Source: Clostridium sp.
GTDB lineage: Bacteria > Bacillota > Clostridia > Lachnospirales > Lachnospiraceae
Assembly: GCA_018377235.1 (NCBI GenBank)
Contig: JAGZZT010000012.1
Coordinates: 23,920-87,919 of the forward strand
Length of the DNA stretch: 64,000 bases
Reading direction: 5' to 3'
In this document: positions 1 through 8,486 of the stretch, piece after piece
How positions within the stretch are numbered: the first letter of the stretch is position 1
How the letters are laid out: every line of letters begins with the position of its first letter
The notes under the pieces: model-generated
Told to the model about the DNA's origin: nothing
Databases searched by the model: none
What the model saw: the letters and a program-made list of their open reading frames with translations, nothing else
Made by a program: the position numbers and the translations under genes

Positions 1-18
1 CTGTTTTTTCTCTTCCAT
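1..18 (-). CDS. 5' end of an unidentified gene cut by the window edge
   Basis: On the minus strand an AGGAGG box (27-32) stands 8 nt before an ATG at 16-18. An open frame begins Met-Glu-Glu-Lys-Lys-Gln and runs off the left edge. Another ATG at 22-24 is only 2 nt from the box, so the inner ATG is preferred. Six residues cannot be identified. It would be read in the same direction as aroC, downstream of it. Confidence 0.4.
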
Positions 19-203
19 TTTCATTTCCTCCTGTTTTTAATCTATTTTCTAAATTTATTTTTTGAATCTAATTTTTTGAATCTGCTTTTTGGAATTTGTT
101 TTTCAGCTGGTTTCCAAACCTGCATTTTCTGTTCTGGTTTTAACTTTACTGTTCCGGACAGATTCTGTCTTTTCCCATATATCCATTTTTCCTTCTGCCA
201 AAA

Positions 204-239
204 GAAGATGCGGCATATCTCAACGAATGCGGCATCTTC
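204..239 (-). terminator. Probable terminator downstream of aroC
   Basis: Inverted repeat of 13 nt with one mismatch (204-216 and 227-239) around a 10-nt loop. In the minus direction it is followed by a short T run. It lies about 95 nt past the aroC stop and before the partial gene at the window edge. Confidence 0.5.
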
Positions 240-332
240 TCTGTCCTTTTCCTATGCTGGCGTCAGCTTCCATGTGCATTGACGCTGCGGAGGGCATAAC
301 CCTCTGCGCTGTTCTTCTTCATTCCCGGGCTG

Positions 333-1442
333 TCAGCGCTGTTTCTGATAGAATTCCCTGATTCTATCCACTCTGGCTCCCATATTTAAAAGCATCAAAT
401 CCGCCGCTGTAAAGGCCGCCATGGCCTCCACCACAACCACAGCTCTAGGCACGATAATCGGATCATGGCGTCCCTTTATTTCCAGCTCTATCTCCTCACC
501 TCTGCAGTTCACCGTATGCTGCGGCGCCGCTATGGATGGAGTAGGCTTAAATGCAGCCCTGAACACGATCTCGCTTCCGTCGCTGATTCCTCCCAGAATT
601 CCGCCAGAATGATTGGTCTGTTTGATTACCTGGCCTGCCTGATTCAGTCCAAAAGCGTCGTTATTCTCACTTCCCACAGAAGCGGCAGCGGCAAATCCAT
701 CTCCAATCTCAAAGCCCTTCACCGCCCCGATGGAGCAGACAGCTTTGGCCAGATTGGCGCTCAGCTTGTCAAACACCGGCTCCCCTATACCGGCAGGCAT
801 TCCGGAAATCCTGCACTCTATCGTACCTCCGGCTGAATCGTGCTCTGCCATCTTTGCATCTAAAAAATGCTCTGCCTCCTCTGCCGCCTTTGGATCCGGC
901 ATACAAAGCCGGTTCTCATATATTTTGTTCAGATCAAAATGTTCCGGTGATATCCGTACCGGTCCAATTTGGCTGGTATATGCTGTTATCGTAATTCCCA
1001 TCTCTTTTAACAGCTTTACCGCCACCGCTCCTGCGGCTACGCGGCCAATGGTCTCCCGTCCTGAGGAACGTCCGCCGCCCCGGTAATCCCGGAAACCATA
1101 TTTCTGATCAAAGGTGTAGTCTGCATGCCCCGGCCTGTAGCAGGATGCTATCTCCCCATAATCTTTTGAACGCTGATCCTGATTTCTGACCATCATAGAA
1201 ATCGGTGTTCCTGTAGTTTTCCCCTCAAAAACCCCTGACAAAATCTCTACCTGATCGCCCTCGTTCCGCTTGGTAGAGTATTTTCCCTGTCCCGGCTTTC
1301 TCCTGTCCAGAAATACCTGAATATCTGCCTCGCAGAGCTCAAGCCCTGCCGGACACCCATCTACTGTCACTCCCAGGGCCGCGCCATGGGATTCTCCCCA
1401 GGTTGTCATTCTAAGAATTGTGCCAAATGTCGATCCCGCCAT
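333..1442 (-). CDS. aroC: Chorismate synthase
   Basis: Chorismate synthase catalyses the last step of the shikimate pathway, turning 5-enolpyruvylshikimate-3-phosphate into chorismate with reduced FMN, in the cytoplasm. The 369-residue length is typical. Recognisable family motifs are the N-terminal GTxxRxTTWGESHG stretch, RPGHADYTFDQKYG, the RGGGRSSGRETxxRVAAGA block, and GGISDGSEIVFR near residue 285. The start (ATG 1442) follows a GGAGGAAG box about 9-12 nt upstream. No other shikimate genes are adjacent. The next gene upstream is the unrelated lactonase, 134 nt away on the same strand, so the pair may or may not share a transcript. Identification is secure. Confidence 0.97.
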   Translation of the reverse strand: MAGSTFGTILRMTTWGESHGAALGVTVDGCPAGLELCEADIQVFLDRRKPGQGKYSTKRNEGDQVEILSGVFEGKTTGTPISMMVRNQDQRSKDYGEIASCYRPGHADYTFDQKYGFRDYRGGGRSSGRETIGRVAAGAVAVKLLKEMGITITAYTSQIGPVRISPEHFDLNKIYENRLCMPDPKAAEEAEHFLDAKMAEHDSAGGTIECRISGMPAGIGEPVFDKLSANLAKAVCSIGAVKGFEIGDGFAAAASVGSENNDAFGLNQAGQVIKQTNHSGGILGGISDGSEIVFRAAFKPTPSIAAPQHTVNCRGEEIELEIKGRHDPIIVPRAVVVVEAMAAFTAADLMLLNMGARVDRIREFYQKQR

Positions 1443-1576
1443 CGCTTCGCTCTTCCTCCTGCTGTCTTCTGTCCGCTTGCCTCTTTGACTATCTTGTCCC
1501 CGCTGACTCTTCCTGTCCGCTTTTCAGGCACAGATTTTCTTCTCTCCACTCTGCGCCTGAACTGTACTGTAAAATT

Positions 1577-2641
1577 TTACTCCGGAATCTTCGTTATCAC
1601 GCAGCAGTTTGGCTCGTTTACATCAATCGAGCGATGATTCATCATTAACAAGCCGTTTTCATAATCAATTTTGAAAAATGAAATCGTTCCACTTGCATGA
1701 TTGATGCTGGCCATATGCTTCTGATCCGGGAAAACAGCGATATCCTTCGGATAATCTCCGCTGATTGGCAGACAGCATTTCATAGCCAGAAGGCCTGTAT
1801 CCGGATCCCGTTCATAAATACTTACACAGTTGTCTCCAGCATTGCTGCAGAAGAGGTATCTGTCATCTGGAGACATACGGATCGCGCAGGCCGCTGTCAG
1901 CTCTCCTGCCGGTGTATCTGTGGAGGATATCGTCTGCAGTCTCTCGATTTTCGGAACCCTTTCCCCCGGTTCGTATTCATAGCTGTATACATCAATCGCA
2001 TTTTTTAACTGATACATCAGATAAAAAAATCGTCCGTCGCTGCTGAATACAAACTGTCGCGGAGCGGACTCCAGCTCGCAGCGGACTGCGTCTACCTGGG
2101 TAATCGTTCCCTTATCACTGTCAAACCCGTAAATCTTTACCTGATCAATGCCAAGATCCGCTACCATCAGGAACTCTCCGTCCGGTGTCCGTCCGGCACA
2201 GCTGACATGAGGGCGGAAATTTCTCTCTGCTACGCTTCCAAGCCCCTTATGGAATACCTTATCTGTAATCTCTCCTACAGTTCCGTCCGGATTCAGCCTC
2301 AGAATCGTCTCCTTGCCGTCATGATATCCGGACACAAAAATATATTTGTCCTCTGCATCCGTTGCCAGATGGCAGCCTCTCATGCCCTTAATGCCGGAAC
2401 TGTTTAACCTCGCCAGCCCTCCATTGGGAAGAATACGGAAAGACACCACTCCCTCGTCCGCTATAGAGTAAAGCGTCCTGCCGTCATGGGAAACTGTCAG
2501 ATAGGAAGAGTTGTCTACCTCTACCTCGCACCTGTATTTAAAATATCCGTTCTCCACATCCACATCATAAACCGTAATTCCTTTTGCCTGTCCATTATAG
2601 GAATATGATCCCACATAAGCCATGTACTTGCCTGCCATCAT
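1577..2641 (-). CDS. Lactonase family beta-propeller protein (6-phosphogluconolactonase-like)
   Basis: A 354-residue soluble protein of the YkgB/Pgl type, a seven-bladed beta-propeller. It opens with AYVGSYS and has repeated blades carrying SxDGRxLY, HVSxAGRTPDGEFL, VFSSDGRFFYL and MSPDDRYLFCSN motifs, the last ones being typical of lactonase family 10. Members hydrolyse 6-phosphogluconolactone in the pentose phosphate pathway, but many are uncharacterised, so the exact substrate is inferred only. The start at 2641 has GGAGG seven nt upstream; a second ATG follows immediately. The gene is transcribed divergently from the polyamine operon across a 279-bp gap. Confidence 0.85.
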   Translation of the reverse strand: MMAGKYMAYVGSYSYNGQAKGITVYDVDVENGYFKYRCEVEVDNSSYLTVSHDGRTLYSIADEGVVSFRILPNGGLARLNSSGIKGMRGCHLATDAEDKYIFVSGYHDGKETILRLNPDGTVGEITDKVFHKGLGSVAERNFRPHVSCAGRTPDGEFLMVADLGIDQVKIYGFDSDKGTITQVDAVRCELESAPRQFVFSSDGRFFYLMYQLKNAIDVYSYEYEPGERVPKIERLQTISSTDTPAGELTAACAIRMSPDDRYLFCSNAGDNCVSIYERDPDTGLLAMKCCLPISGDYPKDIAVFPDQKHMASINHASGTISFFKIDYENGLLMMNHRSIDVNEPNCCVITKIPE

Positions 2642-2788
2642 ATATTATCCTCCTCAAGCGCAGCACCAGGTCCCTTTTCATCAGCAAGGAGGCCTTCTAA
2701 ATTGTTGCTATTTAAGATAAAGACATAATATCACAGTTTTTCTGGTTTGTGAACCTGAAAGACACAGTTTTCCGCCGCTGTTTTCCTG

Positions 2789-2816
2789 TTGACACTCCGC
2801 CCAAAGCGGGTATAAT
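2789..2816 (+). promoter_or_regulatory. Sigma-A type promoter of the polyamine uptake operon
   Basis: TTGACA at 2789-2794 and TATAAT at 2811-2816, with a 16-bp spacer. The spacer holds a small inverted repeat (CCGC, 5 nt, GCGG-like) that could be an operator for the regulator encoded just downstream. The element lies in the 279-bp region between the divergent lactonase gene and the XRE-cupin gene; the rest of that region shows nothing else recognisable. Confidence 0.7.
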
Positions 2817-2920
2817 GATAGATGCTGTATGTTTATTATTTCTAAACTTTAAGATTATTTTTACATTGAGTAAACAGCGCGGACTTCAAAGCCGGCAGAC
2901 GGCAAAAGGAGGCGGATATA

Positions 2921-3454
2921 ATGAGCATCGGGGCAAAATTGAAAGCGCTTAGAATACTAAAGGGGCTGACCCAGGAGGAGCTGGCAGACCGGGCGGAGCT
3001 GTCCAAAGGCTTCATTTCTCAGCTGGAGCGGGATTTAACCTCCCCGTCCATCGCTACACTGATGGACATTCTCCAGTGCCTTGGGACAACCATTGGAGAA
3101 TTTTTTGCAGAGACTGCGGACGAGCAGATTGTGTTCGGAAAACAGGATTTCTTTACGAAAGCGGACAGCGAACTGAAAAATACAGTCCAGTGGATTGTTC
3201 CCAATGCCCAAAAAAACTGTATGGAGCCTATTCTTCTCACCCTGGAAGCAGGCGGCTCCACCTGCCCGGATGCCCCTCATGAAGGGGAGGAGTTCGGCTA
3301 CATTTTAAGCGGCGCTGTGCTGCTCCACATCGGGAACAGGGTTTATAAAGCAAAAAAAGGGGAATCTTTTTATTTTACCAGCGATCAGACGCACTACATA
3401 GAAACGAAAGCCGGAGCTTCCCTTCTGTGGGTCAGCTCTCCCCCCAGTTTTTAA
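2921..3454 (+). CDS. XRE-family regulator with C-terminal cupin domain (PuuR-like)
   Basis: A 177-residue DNA-binding regulator. Residues 6-60 are a Cro/CI helix-turn-helix (TQEELADRAELSKGFISQLE with SPSIATLMDI). Residues about 95-175 form a single-domain cupin with the HEGEEFGYILSG metal-site-like motif. This architecture is common in regulators of polyamine and other small-molecule genes, where the cupin senses the ligand. The gene starts the potABCD operon, 29 nt before potA, so it is inferred to control polyamine uptake and its own expression. ATG 2921 is preceded by AAAGGAGG. An alternative is a regulator responding to another ligand; the DNA-binding assignment is firm. Confidence 0.88.
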   Translation: MSIGAKLKALRILKGLTQEELADRAELSKGFISQLERDLTSPSIATLMDILQCLGTTIGEFFAETADEQIVFGKQDFFTKADSELKNTVQWIVPNAQKNCMEPILLTLEAGGSTCPDAPHEGEEFGYILSGAVLLHIGNRVYKAKKGESFYFTSDQTHYIETKAGASLLWVSSPPSF

Positions 3455-3483
3455 CAGAAGCTACAGAATACGGAGGATTTAAG

Positions 3484-4560
3484 ATGAGTCAGCCATTAAT
3501 TGATCTCGTAAACATCTCAAAAAGTTTTGACGGCGATATCGTCCTGGACGATCTCTGCCTGTCAGTAAAAGAAAACGAATTTGTTACCCTGCTCGGCCCC
3601 AGCGGCTGCGGAAAAACTACTACGCTGCGCATCATCGGCGGCTTCGAGTCGCCAGACCGGGGAAAGGTGATCTTCGGCGGAAAGGACATCACCAGTGTCC
3701 CTCCCAACAAACGCCAGCTGAACACCGTTTTTCAGAAATATGCCCTGTTTCCCCACATGAGCATTGCGGAAAATATTGCTTTCGGGCTGAAAATCAAAAA
3801 AAAACCTAAAAGCTACATTGATGACAAAATACGCTATGCCTTAAAGCTTGTAAACTTAAACGGCTTTGAAAACAGGACTGTGGACTCTTTAAGCGGAGGC
3901 CAGCAGCAGCGAATCGCCATCGCCAGGGCCATAGTTAACGAGCCTAAGGTGCTTCTGTTGGACGAGCCTCTGGGCGCCCTGGATCTGAAGCTCCGGCAGG
4001 ACATGCAGTACGAGCTGATCCGTCTGAAAAATGAGCTGGGAATTACTTTTATTTATGTCACTCACGACCAGGAAGAGGCCCTTACCATGTCTGACACCAT
4101 TGTAGTTATGAATCAGGGATATATTCAGCAGATGGGATCCCCGGAGCAGATTTACAATGAGCCTGAAAATGCCTTTGTGGCCGATTTCATCGGAGAAAGT
4201 AATATTTTAGACGGAATCATGCTTCATGATGAGCTGGTAGAAATTGCCGGGGCCAAATTTGCCTGTGTGGATAAGGGCTTTGGCTGCAGAAAACCAGTGG
4301 ATGTGGTCATCCGGCCGGAGGACATTGATCTGGTAAAGCCAGAGGAGGGGACGCTGCAGGGCGTTGTCACCCACCTGATTTTCAAAGGCGTCCACTATGA
4401 GATGGAGGTCACTACTCCGGACGGATATGAATGGCTGGTTCACAGCACAGACATGTTTCCAGTTGGAGAAAAAGTAGGTATTCATGTGGAGCCTTTTGAC
4501 ATTCAAATCATGAATAAACCTGCTTCTGAAGACGAGGAGGCGGTAGGAATTGATGAGTAA
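3484..4560 (+). CDS. potA: Spermidine/putrescine ABC transporter, ATP-binding protein
   Basis: The 358-residue ATPase subunit of a polyamine importer. It has Walker A GPSGCGKT at residues 38-45, the Q-loop, an LSGGQQQR signature, Walker B LLLDEPLGALD and the H-loop THDQEEA. A C-terminal TOBE-type domain (from about residue 245) is as in PotA. The start is set at ATG 3484 because GGAGG lies 7 nt upstream and the ABC fold begins there; an upstream in-frame ATG at 3427 would add 19 residues inside the previous gene. The gene overlaps potB by a few nucleotides, indicating translational coupling. It is cytoplasmic, attached to the PotB/PotC pores. Confidence 0.95.
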   Translation: MSQPLIDLVNISKSFDGDIVLDDLCLSVKENEFVTLLGPSGCGKTTTLRIIGGFESPDRGKVIFGGKDITSVPPNKRQLNTVFQKYALFPHMSIAENIAFGLKIKKKPKSYIDDKIRYALKLVNLNGFENRTVDSLSGGQQQRIAIARAIVNEPKVLLLDEPLGALDLKLRQDMQYELIRLKNELGITFIYVTHDQEEALTMSDTIVVMNQGYIQQMGSPEQIYNEPENAFVADFIGESNILDGIMLHDELVEIAGAKFACVDKGFGCRKPVDVVIRPEDIDLVKPEEGTLQGVVTHLIFKGVHYEMEVTTPDGYEWLVHSTDMFPVGEKVGIHVEPFDIQIMNKPASEDEEAVGIDE

Positions 4561-5386
4561 TGTTTCTAAAAAAACGATGAAACAGTACCTGGCAGGCCCA
4601 TACCTGATCTGGATGATAGGTTTTACTGTCATCCCGCTGCTTTTAATTGCCTGGTACGGTTTGACGGATACAAGCGGATCCTTCACCCTGGAGAACATCG
4701 CCGCTATCGCCACCCAGGAACATTCCAAGGCCCTGTTCCTTTCCCTTGGACTCTCTCTCTTAAGCACAATGATCTGTCTGCTTCTGGCCTATCCGCTGGC
4801 CATGATTCTCAGAAAGAAGCATATTGGCAAGGGAAGCTTTGTTGTATTTATTTTCATTCTCCCCATGTGGATGAATTTTCTCTTAAGAACTCTGGCCTGG
4901 CAGACGCTTCTTGAAAAAAACGGCGTAATCAACGGCATCTTATCCACATTGGGTCTGCCTGGAATCTCAATTATCAACACTCCGGCAGCCATTGTACTGG
5001 GTATGGTGTATAACTTCCTGCCCTTTATGGTGCTTCCTATCTACAACGTGCTGGTAAAAATTGATGATAATACCATTAACGCCGCCAAGGATCTGGGCGC
5101 CAATGAATTCCAGACCTTTATCCATGTATGGCTTCCTTTAAGTCTTCCTGGCATTATCAGCGGCATCACCATGGTGTTTGTACCGGCCCTGACTACCTTC
5201 GTCATCTCAAATCTGCTGGGAGGCAGCAAGATTCTTTTGATCGGAAATGTCATTGAACAGGAATTTACCAAGGGAAGTAACTGGCATCTGGGATCCGGCC
5301 TTTCCCTGGTTCTGATGGTTTTCATTCTGATCAGCATGGCGCTCATCGCCAAATATGATAAAAACGGGGAGGGAACTGCATTCTAA
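4553..5386 (+). CDS. potB: Spermidine/putrescine ABC transporter permease
   Basis: A 277-residue membrane permease with about six hydrophobic segments. Near residue 180 it has the cytoplasmic EAA loop typical of importers (AAKDLGANEFQTFIHVWLP), which docks onto PotA. ATG 4553 is chosen over the in-frame TTG at 4550 because the GAGGAGG box is better placed. It overlaps the end of potA by 8 nt, and its stop codon overlaps the next start (TAATG), so the operon is tightly coupled. Family identity as the PotB-type pore half is secure. Confidence 0.93.
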   Translation: MSNVSKKTMKQYLAGPYLIWMIGFTVIPLLLIAWYGLTDTSGSFTLENIAAIATQEHSKALFLSLGLSLLSTMICLLLAYPLAMILRKKHIGKGSFVVFIFILPMWMNFLLRTLAWQTLLEKNGVINGILSTLGLPGISIINTPAAIVLGMVYNFLPFMVLPIYNVLVKIDDNTINAAKDLGANEFQTFIHVWLPLSLPGIISGITMVFVPALTTFVISNLLGGSKILLIGNVIEQEFTKGSNWHLGSGLSLVLMVFILISMALIAKYDKNGEGTAF

Positions 5387-7383
5387 TGAATACGAATAAC
5401 AATACAGCAGATATGACAGGCAGCGCAGGCAGAATCTCCCGGCACAGCCGTCTTCGGAAATTTTTTCAGGATTTTTATCTTGTTATTATCCTGATTTTTC
5501 TCTACGCGCCTATTGCCACCATGATGATCCTGTCCTTTAACGATTCCAAGTCCAGGACTCTGTGGGGAGGCTTTACCACTAAATGGTATACGCAGATGTT
5601 TGAGAGTCCCGCCATTATGGATGCTCTTTATAACACCCTGCTGATCGCCTTTATCTCGGCTCTGGCGGCTACCATTCTCGGAACTCTGGCGGCTATCGGT
5701 ATCAGCAGCATGAAGAGGACGCCGAAAAATATTGTAATGGGACTCAATAACATTCCTATTTTGAATTCCGAAATTGTGACTGGAATTTCCCTGATGCTGA
5801 CCTTTATCGCTTTCGGGATTTCCCTGGGCTTTAAGACCATTCTTATCGCCCACATTACTTTTAATCTGCCCTTCGTCATTTTAAGCGTTATGCCGAAGCT
5901 CAGGCAGACCAGCCGATATACTTACGAGGCAGCTCTTGATCTGGGAGCAGGCCCTGTTCAGGCGTTTTTTAAGGTCGTTTTCCCAGATATCCTTCCCGGA
6001 GTTCTCTCTGGTTTCCTGATGGGCTTTACCATGTCCTTAGATGATTTTATTATCACCCACTTTACCAGAGGGGCAGGAATCAATACCCTGTCCACTCTTA
6101 TTTACAGTGAGGTAAGACGCGGTATTAAGCCGTCCATGTACGCCTTGTCCACGATTATCTTTGTGACAGTGCTGGCCCTCCTCTTAATTACGAATTTCGC
6201 TCCCAAGGACAATCCTTCCAAAGCGGACGGTAAGAGTACAGGCAGACAGGGAGCAGACGGACAGAAAAGCGGCTTTATTCTAAGGGGGCCTGGCTTCAAA
6301 AAAGGGCTTCTGGCTGCAGCCTCCTTTGCCATCGTGTGCACAGTCTGCGCCGCCACCTATCTTCACTATACATCCCAGTCCTCCAACGAACTCTACGTCT
6401 ACAACTGGGGCGAATATATCGACGAGTCTGTGATTGAGGAATTTGAGGAGGAAACAGGCATTGATGTCATCTATGACCTGTTTGAAACCAACGAGGAAAT
6501 GTATCCTGTAGTAGAAGCAGGCGGTGTAAATTATGACGTAGTCTGCCCTTCCGACTACATGATTCAGAAGATGGCAGAAAATGACATGCTGGCAGAACTT
6601 GACTACAGCAATATACCAAATATTAAAAACATTGATCCCCAGTATATGGAGAAAGCCGAAAGTTTCGATCCAGGCAATCGATACGCCGTCCCATACACCT
6701 GGGGGACTGTAGGTATCCTCTACAATACGAAGCGGGTGGAGGAGCTTGGCTTAAATCCCCCCTCCAGATGGGCAGATCTGTGGGATCCGGCCTATAAGGG
6801 AGAAATCCTCATGCAGGATAGTGTCAGAGACGCCTTCATGGTAGCCCTTAAATCTCTCGGCTATTCCATGAACTCTGCAAATGAGGAAGAACTTAAGAAA
6901 GCCAGAGATCTCCTGATTGCTCAGAAACCTCTGGTACAAGCCTATGTCATTGATCAAGTGAGGGATAAGATGATTGGAGGCGAGGCTGCCGCAGGCGTCA
7001 TATACTCCGGAGAAATGCTCTTTATCCAGGAGGAAGCTGCCAGACAGAACCTGGACTATCAGCTGGAATACGTAATTCCCGAAGAAGGCACTAATATTTG
7101 GATCGATGCTTGGGTAATTCCGAAAAACGCGAAAAATAAAGAAAATGCAGAAAAATGGATCAATTTCCTATGCCGCCCTGATATTGCCAAGAAAAACTTC
7201 GAGTATATTACCTATGCCACCCCTAACCGGGCCGCCAAGGAACTTCTGGAGCCAGAGCTTCAGAACAATAAAGCTCTGTTCCCTGACACAGATAAGCTGG
7301 AAAATTCCGAGGTCTTCAAGTACCTGGGAGACACCGTGGATATGATGTATAACAGCCTGTGGAAGGAAGTAAAGTCAGAGTAG
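5386..7383 (+). CDS. potCD: Fused polyamine permease and substrate-binding protein (PotC-PotD)
   Basis: A 665-residue fusion. Residues about 20-265 are a PotC-type permease with six membrane segments and an EAA loop (ALDLGAGPVQAFFKVVFPD). A charged linker follows (about 270-305), then a single hydrophobic segment (about 308-328). Residues about 335-665 are a PotD-type periplasmic-binding fold starting ELYVYNWGEYID, with ETNEEMYPVV and CPSDYMI motifs. The fusion ties the extracellular polyamine receptor to the membrane without a lipoprotein anchor. Such fusions are known in Firmicutes. The reading frame is intact across the junction. It is the last gene of the operon, followed by a strong hairpin terminator. 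Confidence 0.93.
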   Translation: MNTNNNTADMTGSAGRISRHSRLRKFFQDFYLVIILIFLYAPIATMMILSFNDSKSRTLWGGFTTKWYTQMFESPAIMDALYNTLLIAFISALAATILGTLAAIGISSMKRTPKNIVMGLNNIPILNSEIVTGISLMLTFIAFGISLGFKTILIAHITFNLPFVILSVMPKLRQTSRYTYEAALDLGAGPVQAFFKVVFPDILPGVLSGFLMGFTMSLDDFIITHFTRGAGINTLSTLIYSEVRRGIKPSMYALSTIIFVTVLALLLITNFAPKDNPSKADGKSTGRQGADGQKSGFILRGPGFKKGLLAAASFAIVCTVCAATYLHYTSQSSNELYVYNWGEYIDESVIEEFEEETGIDVIYDLFETNEEMYPVVEAGGVNYDVVCPSDYMIQKMAENDMLAELDYSNIPNIKNIDPQYMEKAESFDPGNRYAVPYTWGTVGILYNTKRVEELGLNPPSRWADLWDPAYKGEILMQDSVRDAFMVALKSLGYSMNSANEEELKKARDLLIAQKPLVQAYVIDQVRDKMIGGEAAAGVIYSGEMLFIQEEAARQNLDYQLEYVIPEEGTNIWIDAWVIPKNAKNKENAEKWINFLCRPDIAKKNFEYITYATPNRAAKELLEPELQNNKALFPDTDKLENSEVFKYLGDTVDMMYNSLWKEVKSE

Positions 7384-7390
7384 GGGATAT

Positions 7391-7450
7391 GAAAAGGAGA
7401 AGATTTCCCGGTTCCACTTAAAGTCACCGGAAATCTTCTCCTTTCTTTTT
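7391..7450 (+). terminator. Terminator of the polyamine operon; conserved-loop hairpin, copy A
   Basis: A long stem (7391-7408 with 7429-7445) is followed by CTTTCTTTTT. The loop reads GTTCCACTTAAAGTCACC. The same loop on unrelated stems recurs at 8671, 8757 and 52192, and in related longer or inverted forms at 9495, 12738, 12828, 24773 and 50214. It acts plausibly as the rho-independent terminator of potCD. Confidence 0.8.
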
Positions 7451-7478
7451 GGGAGGGTGCAAAGGCTGTGATCAAGAA
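7391..7478 (+). repeat. 88-bp direct repeat, left copy, flanking the toxIN cassette
   Basis: This stretch recurs at 8671-8759 with only about five differences. It includes the hairpin and the following segment that ends GCAAAGGCTGTGATCAAGAA. Sequence diverges abruptly after 7478. The 1.2 kb between the copies carries the gene remnant, toxIN and the structured RNA, so the pair marks the edges of an insertion or duplication. Confidence 0.85.
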
Positions 7479-7480
7479 TA

Positions 7481-7660
7481 GGAGCATTTGATAACGAGCC
7501 TGAAACGGTAGCAATGATGGATAAGTATCTAGGAGAAAATGGATATTTGAATGATTTCACAAACGAACGGCATCATCACAAAATCTATTTATCAGATCCA
7601 AGAAAGGTTACATCAGAAAAATGTAAAACTGTTATTAGGCATCCAATAAGGAAATTATAA
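7481..7660 (+). pseudogene. 3' remnant of a GyrI-like domain gene
   Basis: An open frame of 59 codons without a start codon. A TGA lies at 7469-7471 and no ATG with a ribosome site precedes it. The peptide ends with motifs characteristic of GyrI-like small-molecule-binding proteins: YLGENGY, NERHHHKIYLSDPRK and KTVIRHP. Intact members are roughly 200 residues, so only the C-terminus is left. It starts exactly where the left direct repeat ends, which suggests the repeat-associated event cut the gene. Family recognition is from memory of the C-terminal motif. Confidence 0.65.
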
Positions 7661-7681
7661 ATGAAAATCGAGATATTTTTG

Positions 7682-7710
7682 TTGATTTTTCCTTGATAAT
7701 TGCATATAAT
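7682..7710 (+). promoter_or_regulatory. Promoter of the toxIN locus
   Basis: TTGATT at 7682-7687 and TATAAT at 7705-7710 with a 17-bp spacer. The expected start of transcription, near 7717, is just before the tandem repeats of the RNA antitoxin. Confidence 0.75.
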
Positions 7711-7734
7711 ATAGGTGAGCAGGAATACTTGCTT

Positions 7735-7842
7735 GATTTAAGTGCGTTGCTACTTTGAGTGCAAACCTTTAATTTAAGTGCTTCACTACTTTGAATGTGA
7801 ACCTTTAATTTAAGTGCTTCGCAGCTTAAAATGCGAATCGTT
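7735..7842 (+). repeat. Three tandem 36-nt ToxI repeats
   Basis: Units are 7735-7770, 7771-7806 and 7807-7842. All share ATTTAAGTGC at the start and a GYGAAYC-like end; the third unit is the most diverged in its middle (TTCGCAGCTTAAAATGCG). There is no spacer between units, which separates them from a CRISPR array. Confidence 0.9.
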
Positions 7843-7848
7843 ACTTTT

Positions 7849-7879
7849 CAGGGAGATAAGCTTCTTATCTCCCTGTTTT
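7849..7879 (+). terminator. Terminator between toxI and toxN
   Basis: A perfect 12-bp stem (7849-7860 with 7864-7875) with a 3-nt loop, followed by TTTT. Its position between repeats and toxin start is the hallmark of type III loci, where read-through supplies limited toxin mRNA. Confidence 0.85.
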
Positions 7880-7901
7880 GCTGTACTATAGAGGATAAAA
7901 T

Positions 7902-8414
7902 ATGGATTTTTATCGTATAAATGAGGACTACAATAGATATCTCCAAAATTATGAAAAAGAAAATAGAGGCATTACCAAAGTCCCCAATATTAGGTACACT
8001 GATCGCAACAAATTTGCTTTTGGTGCGGTTTTACAAGTTCATGGCATGAACTACTATGTATCCGTATCTTCTTTTGATAAAAAACAGGAAGCTAATATTT
8101 TAATCCGTGTACCAGGAGATGAAAAAGAAGTAAAAGGATCTTTGCGATTTAATTATATGATTCCTGTGCCAGCGGAATGTATTGAAAGGTTGATTATTAA
8201 AGATGTTCCGGATGAAAAATACCGTTTGTTATTGAATAAGGAATATCAGTTTTGTGTGGAAAATGCCAATAGAATTCAGAAAAAAGCAAATAAAATATAC
8301 GAAATGGTTACAACAAATCGAAAACAAAAATTAACTGATAATAGTTGTGCTTTTAGCATTTTGGAGCAGGGATATCAAGAATATGTTAGGAAGGTTTTAA
8401 GAAAAAAGTCTTGA
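7902..8414 (+). CDS. toxN: ToxN/AbiQ-family endoribonuclease toxin
   Basis: A 170-residue protein of the ToxN/AbiQ family, the sequence-specific endoribonuclease of type III toxin-antitoxin systems. These systems often act in phage defence by abortive infection. Family features are the N-terminal FYRINEDYNRYL, the core FGAVLQVHGMNYYVSVSS (about residues 39-56), SLRFNYMIPVP (about 80-90), LLNKEYQFCVENANRIQKKA (about 108-127) and the C-terminal CAFSILEQGYQEY. ATG 7902 has GAGG 7 nt upstream. Usual family length is about 165-175 residues, so it appears intact. The gene is AT-rich compared with its neighbours and lies in a cassette between direct repeats, suggesting transfer. It should be neutralised by the adjacent toxI RNA. 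Confidence 0.88.
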   Translation: MDFYRINEDYNRYLQNYEKENRGITKVPNIRYTDRNKFAFGAVLQVHGMNYYVSVSSFDKKQEANILIRVPGDEKEVKGSLRFNYMIPVPAECIERLIIKDVPDEKYRLLLNKEYQFCVENANRIQKKANKIYEMVTTNRKQKLTDNSCAFSILEQGYQEYVRKVLRKKS

Positions 8415-8486
8415 TAGACTTGGGGGCATCATTGAAATCAATACATAAAAAGATTCTGCCTGAACTACTTTTTTCATAGAAACACC

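Larger units (their letters stand above)
7717..7879 (+). ncRNA. toxI: ToxI-type RNA antitoxin (type III toxin-antitoxin)
   Basis: The transcript begins near 7717, contains three tandem 36-nt repeats (7735-7842) and ends at a perfect hairpin terminator (7849-7879), directly upstream of a ToxN/AbiQ-like gene. In type III systems each repeat is cut out by the toxin and folds into a pseudoknot that inhibits it. Known ToxI repeats are about 34-40 nt, so the 36-nt unit fits. The leaky terminator sets the ratio of antitoxin RNA to toxin mRNA. Identification rests on repeat architecture plus the adjacent toxin. Confidence 0.85.

Noticed and set aside
7735..7842. Tandem repeats that could be mistaken for a small CRISPR array
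   Set aside because: The 36-nt units are contiguous, without spacers, have a promoter and terminator, and sit upstream of a ToxN-like gene.
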